From positions 133,743,490 to 133,807,489 of the forward strand of contig NC_133396.1 of the NCBI RefSeq assembly GCF_047511655.1: 64,000 nt of DNA. Direction: 5' to 3'. A program made the position numbers and the translations under genes. Positions 12,076 through 24,960 of the stretch are shown here, in pieces. Positions within the stretch are counted from its first letter, which is position 1. Each line of letters starts with the position of its first letter. The DNA comes from Castor canadensis (lineage: Eukaryota; Chordata; Mammalia; Rodentia; Castoridae). The notes beneath the pieces are model-generated. The model searched no databases. It was not told the DNA's origin and saw nothing but the letters and a program-made list of their open reading frames with translations.

Positions 12076-13379
12076 TGTGTGTTAGCAAGCACACACAAAT
12101 GAAATAAGACAACATCCAGGCATTTATTATAAGGGTACAGATATTCCTTAGCACATCCAAGTGTGGGAACATGTGCAGGATTGGACCAGGAAATGGCAGG
12201 CAAGAACTGTCAGCCCCTGCACACTTTCTTTCTCTTCTCTTTCCCTTCCCATTCCTCTTCCCTCTTCAGCGCCTGGCTTGTTTTCTGCATTGTGCATTCT
12301 GTAAACTGGCTTATTTGCTTCTCTGTACCCCCAACACAAATCCTGTAGGCTATCAGTTGAAGCAACTCCTAGAAATGGAAAGGAATTAGAATCAGATTTC
12401 TTGTGGAAGAATGTAATCAGTTCATGTGGATCCAACTGTAAATTCTGGGTTCCATAAACCCAGTCAGAGAAGCAGGGGGAAGACCGTGTTACCCAGGGAT
12501 GCTGGGAGGGAAGAGGGGTGAGCCAGGTTAGCGGTTCTCAGAGAAAGGGTTTTAAGTACTGACAGCATCTCATAAGATATCTGCTATCTGTAATTGCTTT
12601 ATAATACTGTTTGTCAAAAAGTCATCTTGAAAAAGCAAGTAGACAGTCAAACCAACAAAAGCAAAATCTGTATGTTTATGTTCCTAGAGGCTGGATCATT
12701 GTACCACAGATCTGAAGCCAAATGGGTTGCTATTGCTTTAGTTCCCATTTGAAGGAACCTCTGCAAACAAACAAACAAAAAAGGCTACAAGTGGAAATAA
12801 GCTTAGACTAGACTAGTTGCATTTTGAGCAAGGATATTAAGAGAGGCCAGCTGTGGCTTACTCTCTTGTCTTTGCAGCCAGCCTACTGTGCAGAAATGTC
12901 CTTATTTCCCTTTTGGAGATAATCTAGTCCCACTGGTTTTGTCAAAATATGATCCAACATGTCAGGGAAGAAACAGAAAGTTCATGCTAGAGCCATGAAT
13001 ATTATTATAGGCTGTTTCCAAATCAATGAATTCTCTTACCCCTAACTTTCTACATATATAATATTAGGGTCCCAGATATTAAGATTTGCAACTAAATATG
13101 TATTTCTAGGAAAATTAGATATGTTCAAAGGCAGAATCTAGACATCCACATGTATTAGAGAGACACTATTTATTCACTTATATTATCCCCATTCCTAAAA
13201 ATAATTTGACATCTTACAATGAATCATAGAATAAAAGGTTTGAGTTTAAGTAAAATGCAAAGAAGTTAGATAAAATTTCAGGCAGAGACAAAGTAAGTGT
13301 AGTAAGAAGCTGTTAAGCCCTGGCCCCATGATCTACCCCCAAACTGAAAAGTACAGCTACATAATGCATGAGGCGTAGG

Positions 13380-13870
13380 GTTTTTTTTTTACTATTCAAT
13401 TATTTATCTTATTATTGTTGTACGGGGGGGTACATTGTGACATTTACCAAAGTTCTTATAATATCATATAAGAATTCATATCTTAGTTGAATTCAACCCC
13501 TCCATCATTGTCCCTTCTCCCCTCTAACCCTATTCTTGGACAAGTTTCAACAGGTCTCATTTTTCCATTTTCATACATGAGTATATAATATTCCCACCAT
13601 ATTCATCTTCCTACAGCCTTTCTACTGCATCCTTCCCCTTCCCACTGGTGCCAATCCCCAGATAAGACCTTTTTTACCTTCCTCCTCCATTTTTGAGAAA
13701 AGACATTTTTGTTTTTCTAAGATAGCTATATAGGGAGTTTCATTGTGGCATTTCCATGTATGTATGTATTATAACTTGAATTGGTTCATCCTTTTCTGCT
13801 TTAGTCCCCTTCTTATGGTGATTTCAACAGGTTTATAAATTCTATATTCATTCTTATATAGAAAGTACAT
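13380..13870 (-). mobile_element. L1 3' UTR fragment
   Basis: It begins with an oligo(T) run, then 'attattgttgtacggggggg', 'catttaccaaagttcttata', 'ttgaattcaacccctccat' and 'ggacaagtttcaacaggtct', a longer version of the element at 7.5 kb. A second partial pass of the same wording ('gagtttcattgtggcattt', 'gatttcaacaggtt') follows, so it may be two elements. Minus orientation. Confidence 0.6.
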
Positions 13871-14864
13871 CTACCACATTCAACATCGTAACTTCCTTCT
13901 TTTACTCACACTCTCCTGTTAGGAATTGCATGAACAGGAAAGTTGTGGATCCACAAATGAGTTCAGGTGAATTTGATCTTAGAGCCCATATGTGCTGGCA
14001 GAGGTAGCTAACAGAAGAAAAAGGATGTGTTTTAGGAGACAGAAATTGGTTTTTGTATTTGGTCTCTTCTGTGCAGTTTGTATTATTTGAAGATCTCGAC
14101 TTTGTTAATACCTTTCTCAAAGACAGCTTAGTTTCAGAGTCATTGATGTAGTTCTCACATGAGAATTAGCTTTCTTAAAAAATAATGAAACTGTGAACTG
14201 AAATATACTTAAAATATGCCCTTTTCTTCCTTCTGTGAGACTCATTGAATTATAAAAGTATCATCCCTTTCCCATGTTAGGACTGGCCTCACAGCTGTGT
14301 ATCAAAAGGCGGCATGATCAAGATCCCAAATTCGAGTAACCAAATTCTCTTAAATGACTTGCCAGGTGGTGAGTTTAATGACCTAAAAGCAGATTCTAGA
14401 GGGGCCTTGGGGATTTGATGATCTGAATAATTTTCCTATTCTTCTGTTTTCCAAACCTCAATTTTTGTAGAGTTGAAAACATATGAAAGAACCCTAGAGC
14501 AGCCTTGGAAAGCATGGGCAAGCAATGGTTTCTTGACAACAGTGAGGCTGTTTTGTCTGTTTTTTGAGGTACATGATTCATTTACAACTCCCAGCAGTCC
14601 AGTCACAGTGGGAGCTACTGTTCCCTTTTTTTTTTTCAGATTTATAAACAGAGGAACAGAGAAAATAACTTATGTATCCAAAGTCCTACAGGAAATAAGT
14701 AGCAGAATACAAATTGAAAAGCAGATAGATTCTAGAACATAAATACTTAACCTGACTGCACTGTCGTTATGTTGGGTAGGTGCTTTGGGAGGAGGGACAG
14801 TCAGAGACAAGGGTATGGAGTTTAGAACTAGACAGAAGTTGACTCTGAAAAAGTACTAGCTTTT

Positions 14865-14985
14865 AGCATTGAGCAAAATGAAATATTCTTTAACCTTATT
14901 TTCTGTGTCTGCAAAATGGTAATGTGAATACATGTATGTAAAATATCTACCATATAATAGGTACTCAACAATTGGTAGCTGTTTA
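14865..14985 (+). repeat. MIR fossil fragment
   Basis: The blocks 'taaccttattttctgtgtct', 'gcaaaatggtaatgtgaata' and 'ccatataataggtactcaac' match the 3' half of MIR ('cctcatctgtaaaatggg ... agtaggcgctcaataa'). Confidence 0.5.
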
Positions 14986-16065
14986 TTTGTATGTACATAT
15001 CTTGAGCAGAGGGTCTTTATAGGAATGTCACCATCTGACTTTCTTTCTCCTCTGGTAGTTACTGTTCAGAATCACTAATAATCCTCTTGTCGTTAAGGTA
15101 GTGGGGGACCCCTGACGTTATCTTTCTTCCCTCTAAGTAGGGATGATTGACACAGTTCTCAGTATATAATTTGAAATCAATATACACCTATTGTAGTGAA
15201 AAATCTCTTGTTTTTAAGTTTCTAGTTTGATGTGTATGTTTTTTATTGTCAGTCAAAATTAAATATTCCATTTGGTCACTATTTCAGAAGCAGATCTCGC
15301 CATTGATAATTGTCAATGACTTTATTTTCATCTATTTTTCAAAATGTTGAAAATGGGATTGTGATAATTTGAATTGCAAGAATATATCTTTAAAGTAAAA
15401 GATAAATAAAGTATTGTAATCTAGGTGCCATAGAAAAGAACAAGGATCTAAAATATGTTTTGTGTTAAATCTGTGTTCACTCCTGAGCTTATCTTTGGAA
15501 TAGATTGTGAATCTACAATCCACCCCCAAGAAATAGTTATTTGTGTGCTGGCCTGCTAATTAGTATGGTTATTTTCTGTTTTGTTGATGAGGCTCAAGTA
15601 AATGTCAAGGGTAAGCCATGAAGATCTCCCAATTAGGCTTTACATTTGTAAAGTCCAATCCCTTTCCCTTTTGTGCAAAGATGACAGTTCCAGCAGCAGC
15701 CCCAGCCTAACAGGACTCCAGGGAAAGGGCTCTCCTCAGATTTTATTGAAAATAGGGCCATTTGGGTCCAGTGAGAATACCACCATTGGTCATGGTGCAA
15801 AGCAGTTTTAATCTTGACTATATACTTCCTTTCTTGCATCAGTTTTATTTAAACTAGAATACTGAAGACTTTGTGAACAATATTTAGACAATAAATCTGT
15901 CATCTGAAATTATGTTTCAGAAGTATTAGAATTATGTAAGAATAGGAAATTCCTTTAAATACTAGGCAAAATTAATATAAACTTAAGATACTGCTCCATT
16001 TTTAATATTAGCCATTCTTGGCTTAGTCTAGCAATTGCTCTGTGTATATATATCTGTGTCTGCAT

Positions 16066-16091
16066 CACACACACACACACACACACACACA
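16066..16091. repeat. (AC)n microsatellite
   Basis: About 12 to 13 uninterrupted CA dinucleotides follow 'ctgcat'. Intronic, no associated element recognised. Confidence 0.9.
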
Positions 16092-17774
16092 ACTACACTA
16101 GTGAACAAGCATCAGAGCTCAGCTCTATTACAAACAACATTAACAGATGGATGGCCCTAAGCAAGACAGAACCATTGCAACAAAATCTAGTGAAAGTGGA
16201 GGATTGAAGCTTTTTGTTGTTAAGCCCTATTAAAATCCTGGCACACGTATCACTTTTAACTATTTCATGTCTGGGACAAATAGCAATCCACTTAGATTTT
16301 CCACTGATTCAAATAATTATGTAAAAATTGCATGGGAAAACATGAGTGGAGAGCTGCTTTTCATTTGTAGTGTGATAGAATGCAATGAGCCTGTTGATAA
16401 ATATACTTGGAATGTAGTCAAGACTTTAACCCAAATATAGTAATTACAAAAAGAAATATGTTTAATAGTCATAATTTCTACTAATAAGACCAAGCTCTAT
16501 TAAACAGGTTGACATGTATTCTATTTTTCTATAATTATATACTAGACTCATAGTTTGAGATAAGAACAGTCATCTTTTGAAGGAACAAGTAAGGAAGATA
16601 TTTTCAATGTAAAGTATGATCTTTGTGACTTTCTCATTTGTACCCATTATGCTCACTTAATGCTATCTTTTTGAGTATTTTTATATATTAAATGGTTTAT
16701 AAACCCTTCAAATGTATTTGAATACTATGGAATAACTATAACTGATGAGTAGTATACTTTCATCTTTTAAAACATATACTCTGAAGATACTGTATATACA
16801 ATAACTCACAGAGGCTTGTAAGTAAGGTGCTTCAAAAACATATCTTTGGGTGAATAGGAACTTAAATCCTAATATATTAAGAAATATGAGCAATCGGATA
16901 GTTTATATCTTAGAGATAGTAACTATATTTTAAAAAACTACAAATGAAATTTTCTGTGAAACCTACATAGAAATAAAAACTTAAATTTGCTTGAATTACT
17001 TAGTTCCTAAGAAAAATAAAAGGTGATATATCTGGACCTCGTAGGGTGTAGTTCATGATAGTGCACTTGTGACAGATTTTCCTTCATAAGAATTTTGTGG
17101 AACTGGAGATAAAATGAATGTAATTAAGGACAGTGTTTCTTGCTCAGGTAGATTTCAGAAAGTGGTAAAAGGGTACAAAGGGAAGTAGCCCTTTCCTTCT
17201 GATGAAGAAAAAAGTGATTGTAAATTAAAAGGCGAGGAAGATAATTGTGTCATTGGTGAGAGAGGGATGTGAGGAGGTAACAGTTAATTTGAAAGAATAC
17301 TTTCATAAAAATAAGTTATGCAAAAATAATACAAATAAGTTTAAATCATGATAAGCAAAAATATCTTAATTTTTTTTTATTTTTAGCACTTTGACTCAGT
17401 ATTAAGAATACTATTACTAAGCTAAAATGTTGAATTGAAGTAATAAGAAAATCTGTTAGAAAGCCTCAGATGATAAAACATTTTTTGAAATAAGTAAACA
17501 TGCCTCTGATAACAGATGCCCATAAGAAGTACTGCTTAAATGGAAGCCAATTATAGCAGTCCAAGGTCACTCTTTCACCTAGGGTACATATAGCCTAAGT
17601 TATACTAATGCCAGTAATTTATACAACTCATATTTGAAGATTTTGAGTACCAGATTGTTAATTAAAAGAAACTTATTTTCTCTGTTGAAATAATATTAAT
17701 TTCCAACACATCAAATTTGATTATGGTTAAACCTGTTTCAAAACAAAACAGTATCAGTTATGGATTACAAGTTC

Positions 17775-17786
17775 GCCCTCTAGTGG
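17775..17786 (-). promoter_or_regulatory. CTCF-like core motif
   Basis: The plus strand reads GCCCTCTAGTGG, whose reverse complement CCACTAGAGGGC matches the established CTCF core CCASYAGRKGGC at all positions. It is intronic in DENND1B. Occupancy cannot be inferred from the motif alone. Confidence 0.5.
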
Positions 17787-17800
17787 AAGTCACACAATAC

Positions 17801-17868
17801 TTTCCTTAAAAGAAGATTGAATTCATACCACCTTTCCTTAAAAGAAGATAAAATTCATACCACCTTTC
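17801..17868. repeat. Tandem duplication, 32-bp unit
   Basis: The unit starting 'tttccttaaaagaagat' begins at 17801 and again at 17833, with only small differences (attga versus aaaat), and a partial third start at 17865. It lies 15 bp from the CTCF-like motif. Confidence 0.85.
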
Positions 17869-18116
17869 AGAGTACTCTCTTAGAAACACAATCGAATACA
17901 CATGGAGACACTTATATTGTCATAAAATTTCTGAAGAACACTATTTAATCAAAGAAATGATTCAAAACCAACTTTTCCTTCCAGTAATTGGCTGAGATTT
18001 CATTTTTAAATGTTTAGCTCTGCTGAACAGTGCCTAATATTAAAAAAAAAGAAAGAAGATTTTATTTATGTAAACACATTCCATATATATATATATTGAA
18101 ATGTTTCAAGGTTGTT

Positions 18117-18329
18117 ATAGACATTTTGTTTTATGGCACTGGGGTTTGAACTCAGGGCCTACATCTTGAGCCACTCCACCAGCCCTTTCTTGTAATGGTT
18201 TTTTTGAGATAGAGTTTTGTGACTTATTTGTCTGGGATGGCTTGGAACCATGATCCTCCTGATCTCTGCTTTCTGAGTAGCTAGGATTACAGGTGTGAGC
18301 CACCAGCTCCCGGCTAACATAGACATTTT
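18117..18329 (-). mobile_element. SINE with target-site duplication
   Basis: The element body (about 18128-18318) contains 'tggcactggggtttgaactc', 'ttgagccactccaccagccc' and 'gattacaggtgtgagccacc'. The direct repeat 'atagacatttt' flanks it at 18117-18127 and 18319-18329, so the insertion boundaries are clear. Minus orientation. It lacks part of the middle of the longer copies. Confidence 0.85.
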
Positions 18330-20462
18330 AATGTTATAATTTTACTCTTCAAATTTATTTCTACAAATGACTATTCTGTTTGTTATAAATTGAGACAAAA
18401 GCAAGAGTACTCAGTTTTTCCATTTGGTGAATCTTAATGAGTATTTTCACTCTATGTTTTATATGAAACCATGCAACTAGTATTTTTTCTTCCTTGTTTT
18501 CTGTCCTGTTTAACTTTTTAGGGATTTTTTTCCATTACTTTTTAGTTTATAAGTGTTTATAATACTATTTAAATTAACAACAGTTCTCTATTCCAAAAAT
18601 ACCCAAGTTTTGTAGACAAATTTTAATTTTTCTCTCAAAATCTTAGCATAAAGAAATGATGATTTTCCTATGGTTTTGTGTATAGAACTGACTTTAAAGT
18701 TTGTCAGAGATCAATGTTAGTGTTGCTGAAAGGAAAAGCCAGTCTTTTCTTTATAGGGGTTACTCCTGTGGCCTCTCAGTATCCCCTGAGAGAGACATTG
18801 CCAGAAATGTCAATAGATATGTATCTGTAGGAGTATAATAGGATCTTATTATAATTTGAATTGGATTTGTATCTACTGCCTATTGTTATATTTCCTAATA
18901 TGTAGCATTAAACATTAGAATAATACATAAATATCTTAAGTTAGCCTGTACCCCATGCCAATTACAAAATAGGGCTACTGTGTTGGAGCCTTCTCTGAAA
19001 GTTCTTTATGGTTTTTCTAACATTGGGGTATAATACTGGTCATTTTACAGAAATCTATTGCCTTTGTGCCTTTATCTATGTCTTTGATATTTGTAATAAA
19101 TGCTTTTAAAATTAGTATTATTTGATTCTAAGACCAAAATATAATGGCAGTATCTGTTAAGAATCTTGCTACATTCAATACACACACACAAAACATTTTA
19201 AGACTCTCTACTTGTGTGTGGTTCTAGACATACACATAGATTTGTTTACTATATGTTGATGTGGTAAAGTTAAGGAATAAAATGCAGCTATAATTAATTT
19301 TCCTAATCAGATAGTTTATATACTTTTGAAAGATAATTTATTAAAGTGATTAGAAATAATATGATCCTGTTAATTAATAGTGGCTTTTATTTATCTCTGC
19401 TAGAAATGTCATCTTGCCATTAGTCAATGTAGGGAATCAAATTCTATGTTTTATTGAAGATACACTAGACTTGTCGTGTAACAAGAAACCTTTTTAAATG
19501 TTGAAATATTGAAAGTCTGTCAAAAACATGTAATTGTAAATGGATTGCTATTTACCAAAGGGCTTCTGAATTATGTATTTATTTGCTTTGAGAATTCCGT
19601 TTAACAGTTTTATAAAACTTACTGTATTTGCACTGACCAATAATCCCTTGGTCCTAAAAAGTTACTGTAAGGTCATTGGTAAAATTTGCATTTTCAAATT
19701 TTAGAAGACCAGAAAAAATAATGAAAAATATATTTTAGTTATTTAAGTTAATGTGTCACTTGACTTATGATCGTCACTTAAAGGTTGGCTTAAAAATATT
19801 AACAGCTTTCAACCATGTTAGCAGATGACTAACAAGAACTCTGCAAACATGCCCTTCTTTATACCAATCAACACACCTCAGTGTAGACACTTAGAGGGCC
19901 TACGACAGTGCTGTCATTGGATGATTCCTACAGAGTCTCTGATCAACAATGAAGAAGTGATTTCTAAAGTACTTTGTTTCTGGGATGATTTTAATATAGT
20001 ATTTTGCCAAATTAAATTTTTTATGTTCAGTGAAAGGATTTCTGTAAGTGGGGTCAGTTCTGATTTCTAATATCCTGTCTCTAAAATCTAGTATGAGGAT
20101 TTCTTCAGTCAAAGGCAAGAATAGTTCCTAACCTACTATTAATTAATACAAGCGTCAATTAATGCAACTAGTGGTACAGTGTGGACAGAATTGACACTCA
20201 ATCGTGGAGGGTCTATCGATTCAGTTCCACTATCTGAATATCTAGTGTCTGCTGGTACATAGCTTTCAAGGTCATGAAACCTTGAGATAGAGGTCTCTGA
20301 ACCTCTATCCTGTGCTTGGCCTGATGATTTACAGTTTTCGAGATCACTTATCTCTCTTAATGTCCTAAGGACCATTATTTACAGATTCAGAAAGACCTTC
20401 CTTCACAATTTCACTCTCTCACTTTCTATCACTCTCCTCACTTAATGGAAAGACCCCTTGTG

Positions 20463-20640
20463 GGAGTGGAAGGATCCCAGGCTTTGTAGTATGAAGGACC
20501 TGACCAGACACCTGCTCTGCCACTTGGATGGCTTGTGATATTGAGAAATGTTCCTAACCATTCTGAGCCTCTTAGGTCTTGAAATCTATAAAATGATGAC
20601 AGTTATTTCCATCACTGTAGAATTAGAAAGATTAGACTTA
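20463..20640 (+). repeat. MIR SINE fossil
   Basis: The blocks 'cctgctctgccacttggat', 'ttcctaaccattctgagcct' and 'gaaatctataaaatgatgac' follow the MIR order (ctctgccacttact, ctctgagcct, catctgtaaaatggggat). Plus orientation. Confidence 0.6.
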
Positions 20641-20829
20641 GTTTAATGAAAAGATTTGTTCTTCCAACACTGCCCAGAAGTTTCATAAATATTAGGTAAT
20701 ATTGGTTCCATTCTGTCACAACAACGCACCATAAAAATTAGTGAATGCCTGCTCTGTGTTGGTTACAGAATGAATTATACTGGTTGATAATGTCCCTCAG
20801 CTTTTGAATGCTGTCTTCTGTTTTTCCTT

Positions 20830-21170
20830 GCTGATATATTTTGTTTCATTTTCTTGCTCTCATCTTAGTTTCTATTGACCCATTTTGAAGTTCACTCATT
20901 CTTCCTTTATTCTGATGAGTCCATCAAAACAGCCCTTCATCTCTTACTTTGTCTTTTCTGTCAGTAGATTCATCTCTCTGCTGTCATCCATCTATTCATG
21001 TCTGTTGTTTATCATTTTAATCTTACTTTTCATGTCTCACAATTCTGAATTGAATGCTGGACCATATGTGCAGCAGCAGTTAAAGAGCATCTACATCCAG
21101 AAATGGACAAGGCTTCTCTTTTGCAATGCTGTTAGTGTAAGAGGGTGGGTGCACTGGAAGTTGAAATAGA
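20830..21170. repeat. Ancient repeat, possibly L1M/HAL1-like
   Basis: The text 'tcatgtctcacaattctgaa' then 'ttgaatgctggaccatatgt' resembles a common ancient L1-family stretch ('...gtatgctggacattgtg'). The match is weak and the limits are guesses. Confidence 0.25.
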
Positions 21171-22834
21171 TTTGAATTTTGCCATCGATACCATTACCTG
21201 CAGTGGACATCTGTTCTCTTCTGCTTAGGGTGGAGTACAGCTGGAGGAGGTATTGAATTTTCTCATTGCTCTCCTTCACCCTAATCTACCAGCAGTCCCT
21301 GTACACCTGAGTCACATTAGGCTGGAAAGTCTGTCTCCATGTTTTTTCACCTTCTGTAGCAGTTAATGTCTATGCTACTTACATGGTCCTGGCCTTATGA
21401 CTTTTCTGAGCTCTGGTCCAGCTTCAGTCTTAGGCAAACCATATGCCCCTGTACCCCAGGTATGAGCTTTCTCAGCAGCCCTCTCCTGTCTCCTACTGCC
21501 AACAAACTTCATTATATCTGTGACTGGCCCTGGGTGGACAAACGTTATCTGTCCCTTAGTGGAGTAGACCACTGCTTGGTATCAGTGTAGGATACTGTCT
21601 TAACAGAACTTCTTGTTTCTTCCGAAGGCAGAGAGAGGTTTTGCTTTTATACTTCCCCCAACTGTCTTGGCAGTAGGTTTATCACCAGTTTAAGGTTTTG
21701 TTTCCTTATACATGAATGATCTAGAAAAGTAAATGAGGCTTTACACGTGTCCCTGTGTAGAAGCCTATCTCCTTTTCTTGACCTGAGCCACCAAGGCTCA
21801 GGGAATTCTTTTCTATCTTCTTTCTTGCCCTCTGTCTTTCTCATGAGCACCTGATTTAGCAAATAGAATTACAGAAATTCATATGTGGAGAAGGACTTCA
21901 GAATACAAACTTCCCTTTGTCTTTGAGACTTTCAGCTATTTCAAATTAATGTGTCAGCCCATACTTGGTCTTTAAGATTTTACTTACAATTTTAGTAGAT
22001 TTCTTCTTACCTGCTTATATGCCAGCTCTTCCTGATTCTTTGCTAAAGGGGAAGTTGATTTTGTCTCCCGCCTCTCCTTGGAGGGGCTTGTAGTCCATGA
22101 AATTGAACTTACCTGGTTAGCAAGCAATTCTCGGGCAGGCTCGAGAACAACCACTTTTCATTCTTTACATTTTCTATCCTTTTCAACTTGTTAGGATGGG
22201 AATGACATTCTCTTGCAATTTTCTGCATTCTAAATGGAAGTGGAATTAAAAGCAAAAGGAATTACAAGATAAGATTCTTGGTGTCAAGGATTTGGTAAGA
22301 TAGAAATAAACGTAAAATGAAACACTGCATTTGCAAGGCAGCATAAATCTGGTGAGGGTTGAGGGCAGACAATCAACTTAATAAAGATGACCAACAATAT
22401 GAAATACCCTTGGTTGTGTCAGCTTCACTTCAACATCTTCCCTACCCACCTAACCTCACGTAGCACTTGCCTGTGCAGGAATGAGGTTTGTATGCTTCTA
22501 TACAATTTTGTTTCCTCTCTCAATAATAACAGGCCATCATCAGCTGAATTTTCCTAACTTCACCAAACATGTGTCTTGATAATTCTCGCGATTACCCCTG
22601 TACAGGATAGGAATATCTCTCAGTATCTTAGGCAATGTGTGTTAATCTCTTCTTGTCTTTCACCCCTGCATTTAACGTGCTTGGAACATTACCTCTCTCT
22701 CTCATCACTCTGTAACTACTCCCCTGCCTTGAAAATGAGGCTATATCTTGGCATTTTAAGAAAGTCTTTCTCACGCTAGTTTTCGGAAATGTATTTTTTC
22801 TGGGTCTCTTACGACTTTATATATGGTAGTTATA

Positions 22835-22985
22835 ATATTCATGAAGTCAAAACACCTAAGTTGGAGTCTTAGCTCTGTCACTCCCTAATTATTAACCTTG
22901 ATCAAGTCAACTACTTAACTTTTTTTTAGCATTTGGTTCCCTAATACGGAAAATAGGAAAATGTTTGTCAGAATTTGTGGCCAAG
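22835..22985 (+). repeat. MIR SINE fossil
   Basis: The blocks 'gttggagtcttagctctgtc', 'actccctaattattaacctt', 'caactacttaactttttttt' and 'ctaatacggaaaataggaaa' match MIR in order. Plus orientation. Confidence 0.55.
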
Positions 22986-23466
22986 TAGGCATTTAAGTGA
23001 AGTACAGTATTTAGAGCATAATGCACTGAAGTACATCAGTCATGGCTAAGTCTCTTAATTCTGCACTTCAGTTAACTCCTATAAAAGTTAAAACACATGG
23101 GTTTTTGAAGCACTTTTGGAATTACAAACTGTTGTGCATTTTAAGGTGCTGCCATTATAATTCAATTTCACTCTTCAATTTATTCTCTTAATGCAGGTGT
23201 TTTTGTCTTAGCTGCACAAGCATTTGCTCAGGGACTTGCTGTAGACATTGGGTGGGCAGAAAACTTTTGGACCTCAGTTACCTCAACTCCAAAAATGGAC
23301 AGCAGCAAAGATTGTACCTACTTCAAAATTCACATATTACAAGCATCTTAGTTTTATAAAGTCAAAAAAATTATCTTTTCTCACTCATCTACCTCTGTCA
23401 GTTAGCCCTACTCAAAAAGCTCCCTCAAGAATTTAAACCTTCCCTGCCTTTTGCCTTATTAGTACT

Positions 23467-23482
23467 TGTCTGCCATCTAGTG
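23467..23482 (-). promoter_or_regulatory. CTCF-like motif, copy 1 of a duplicated pair
   Basis: The plus strand TGTCTGCCATCTAGTG is the reverse complement of CACTAGATGGCAGACA, a good match to CTCF core CCASYAGRKGGCAGAC except for the first base. The same 16-mer occurs at 24485-24500 inside a shared segment of about 60 bp. Confidence 0.45.
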
Positions 23483-24484
23483 ATCAAAATGGTAACTGCA
23501 AGATTAGTGGGCTTCTTGTGGGGGGAAGATTTTCACCATTCTACATTCTGATATGCTTTACAGGAACTATTGTAATGAAAAAAGAAGAAATATTTTTCTT
23601 GCTTTATTATAGCTAAACCAAACTTACTTCTTGAGGTTTCTTCAGACTTTGGGTTCTGTGGTGGTGTGACTTAGCCCTTCCTCCTCCATCATTCTCTGTG
23701 TATATTTTCTTTTTCATTAATATTTTTCTGTATTTAGAGGAAGCAATCCCTGTCATGCAAGTTTTTACTTCATGAATTTTCATGTACACTAGATGTGTAC
23801 TTTACATTTTATATTATCATGGAAGAAAAATGTATCTTACAGTTATATGAAAATTTTTGTTTTATAACTATAACCTAGTAGTCTGATTGACAATTATGAC
23901 ATTTAATTTTCCAGCTTTTTTTTAAGTCCTTATATCAAAGTGATATAAAACCCTACCCATTTCATGTTCTTATAAAGTATTTTCTGTCCAAAAAATTGTA
24001 CTTTTATTTTGTCTAGTGCTGGAGAGTTGCTAAGTGCACAGCCACGAGGTAACTCATGGTGGCTAGTTATGGTTGTGGCTGCGATAGATGTGTATTATTT
24101 AAATGTCTGAGAAGAAGGAATATCTTTTTCATTTCTTCATGTGCCTCATAGCATGAGACACAGTTGCATGTACAGAATAGGTGCCCAGTGAGTGTTTATG
24201 CAATGAAGAGATGCTAGGAACTGAAGAAAAACTGAGGTGTGACTGCTGCCTTACTTTCAGACTCTGCACAGTAGCAACTTTCAGTAGGTTCTGGATAAAT
24301 CTTTGATTAAATGGCTTTTCTGTTGCTCTTCATTATCCGGACCAGTAAGTCTAGGACCTATCCCAGCCTATCTCCCTGCTATGAACTTCTCATCTCCAGC
24401 ACTTTCCTGCTAGATCTGATCTCCCCCACCTCCAGGTAACCCCAATGAATTTAAATTTATTCAGCTTTCTGCCTGGTTAATGTG

Positions 24485-24500
24485 TGTCTGCCATCTAGTG
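24485..24500 (-). promoter_or_regulatory. CTCF-like motif, copy 2 of a duplicated pair
   Basis: This is the identical 16-mer to the one at 23467. Flanking text is also similar on both sides ('gccttattag' versus 'gcctggttaa' upstream, 'ggtaactg' downstream), so both copies seem to come from one dispersed repeat family that I do not recognise. Confidence 0.45.
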
Positions 24501-24639
24501 AAATGCAGGGTAACTGTGGGATTTAATGAACTCCTTAAGAATCTTGTGCACCCACACAGTTGTATGCAGTTTGTCTATAGTTACCATGCATACCTTGTAT
24601 TTTTCTAGTGATCATGTCATAGGAACTTTGCACTCATCA

Positions 24640-24960
24640 TTACCTCTTCTCTCATCTACTTAGTACCTACTAGTCTTTCAGAGTTCAACTCAAACATCTT
24701 TCTGAGGAAGACTTCTTTTGACCTCCCAGAGTAGGTCAAATTCCTGGCATGTGCTTTCATCACCATCATAGCTTAGTACAAGTTAATCGTAGTCATTAAC
24801 TGTAAGCTTACTTGAATGATTATTCAATCACATCTTGTTTACCAGGATGTAATATCCATGAGGACAGGAGCCTGTCTGTGGTCATTGTGCCCCAATGTGT
24901 AGCCCAGTGCCTGGAACATAGAAGGCATTTCTTTCACCTTTATTGAATGATTGAATGAAT
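24640..24960 (+). repeat. L2 LINE fossil, 3' end
   Basis: The order is characteristic: 'cagagttcaactcaaacatc', 'tctgaggaagacttcttttg', 'tatccatgaggacaggagcc', 'gcccagtgcctggaacatag' and 'ttattgaatgattgaatgaa'. These are the known blocks of the L2 3' terminus. Plus orientation. Confidence 0.75.

Noticed and set aside
20139-20375. 78-codon minus-strand frame with a protein-like composition
   Set aside because: No similarity recognised, no splice signals that make an exon of either neighbour, and it is antisense to DENND1B in the middle of an intron.
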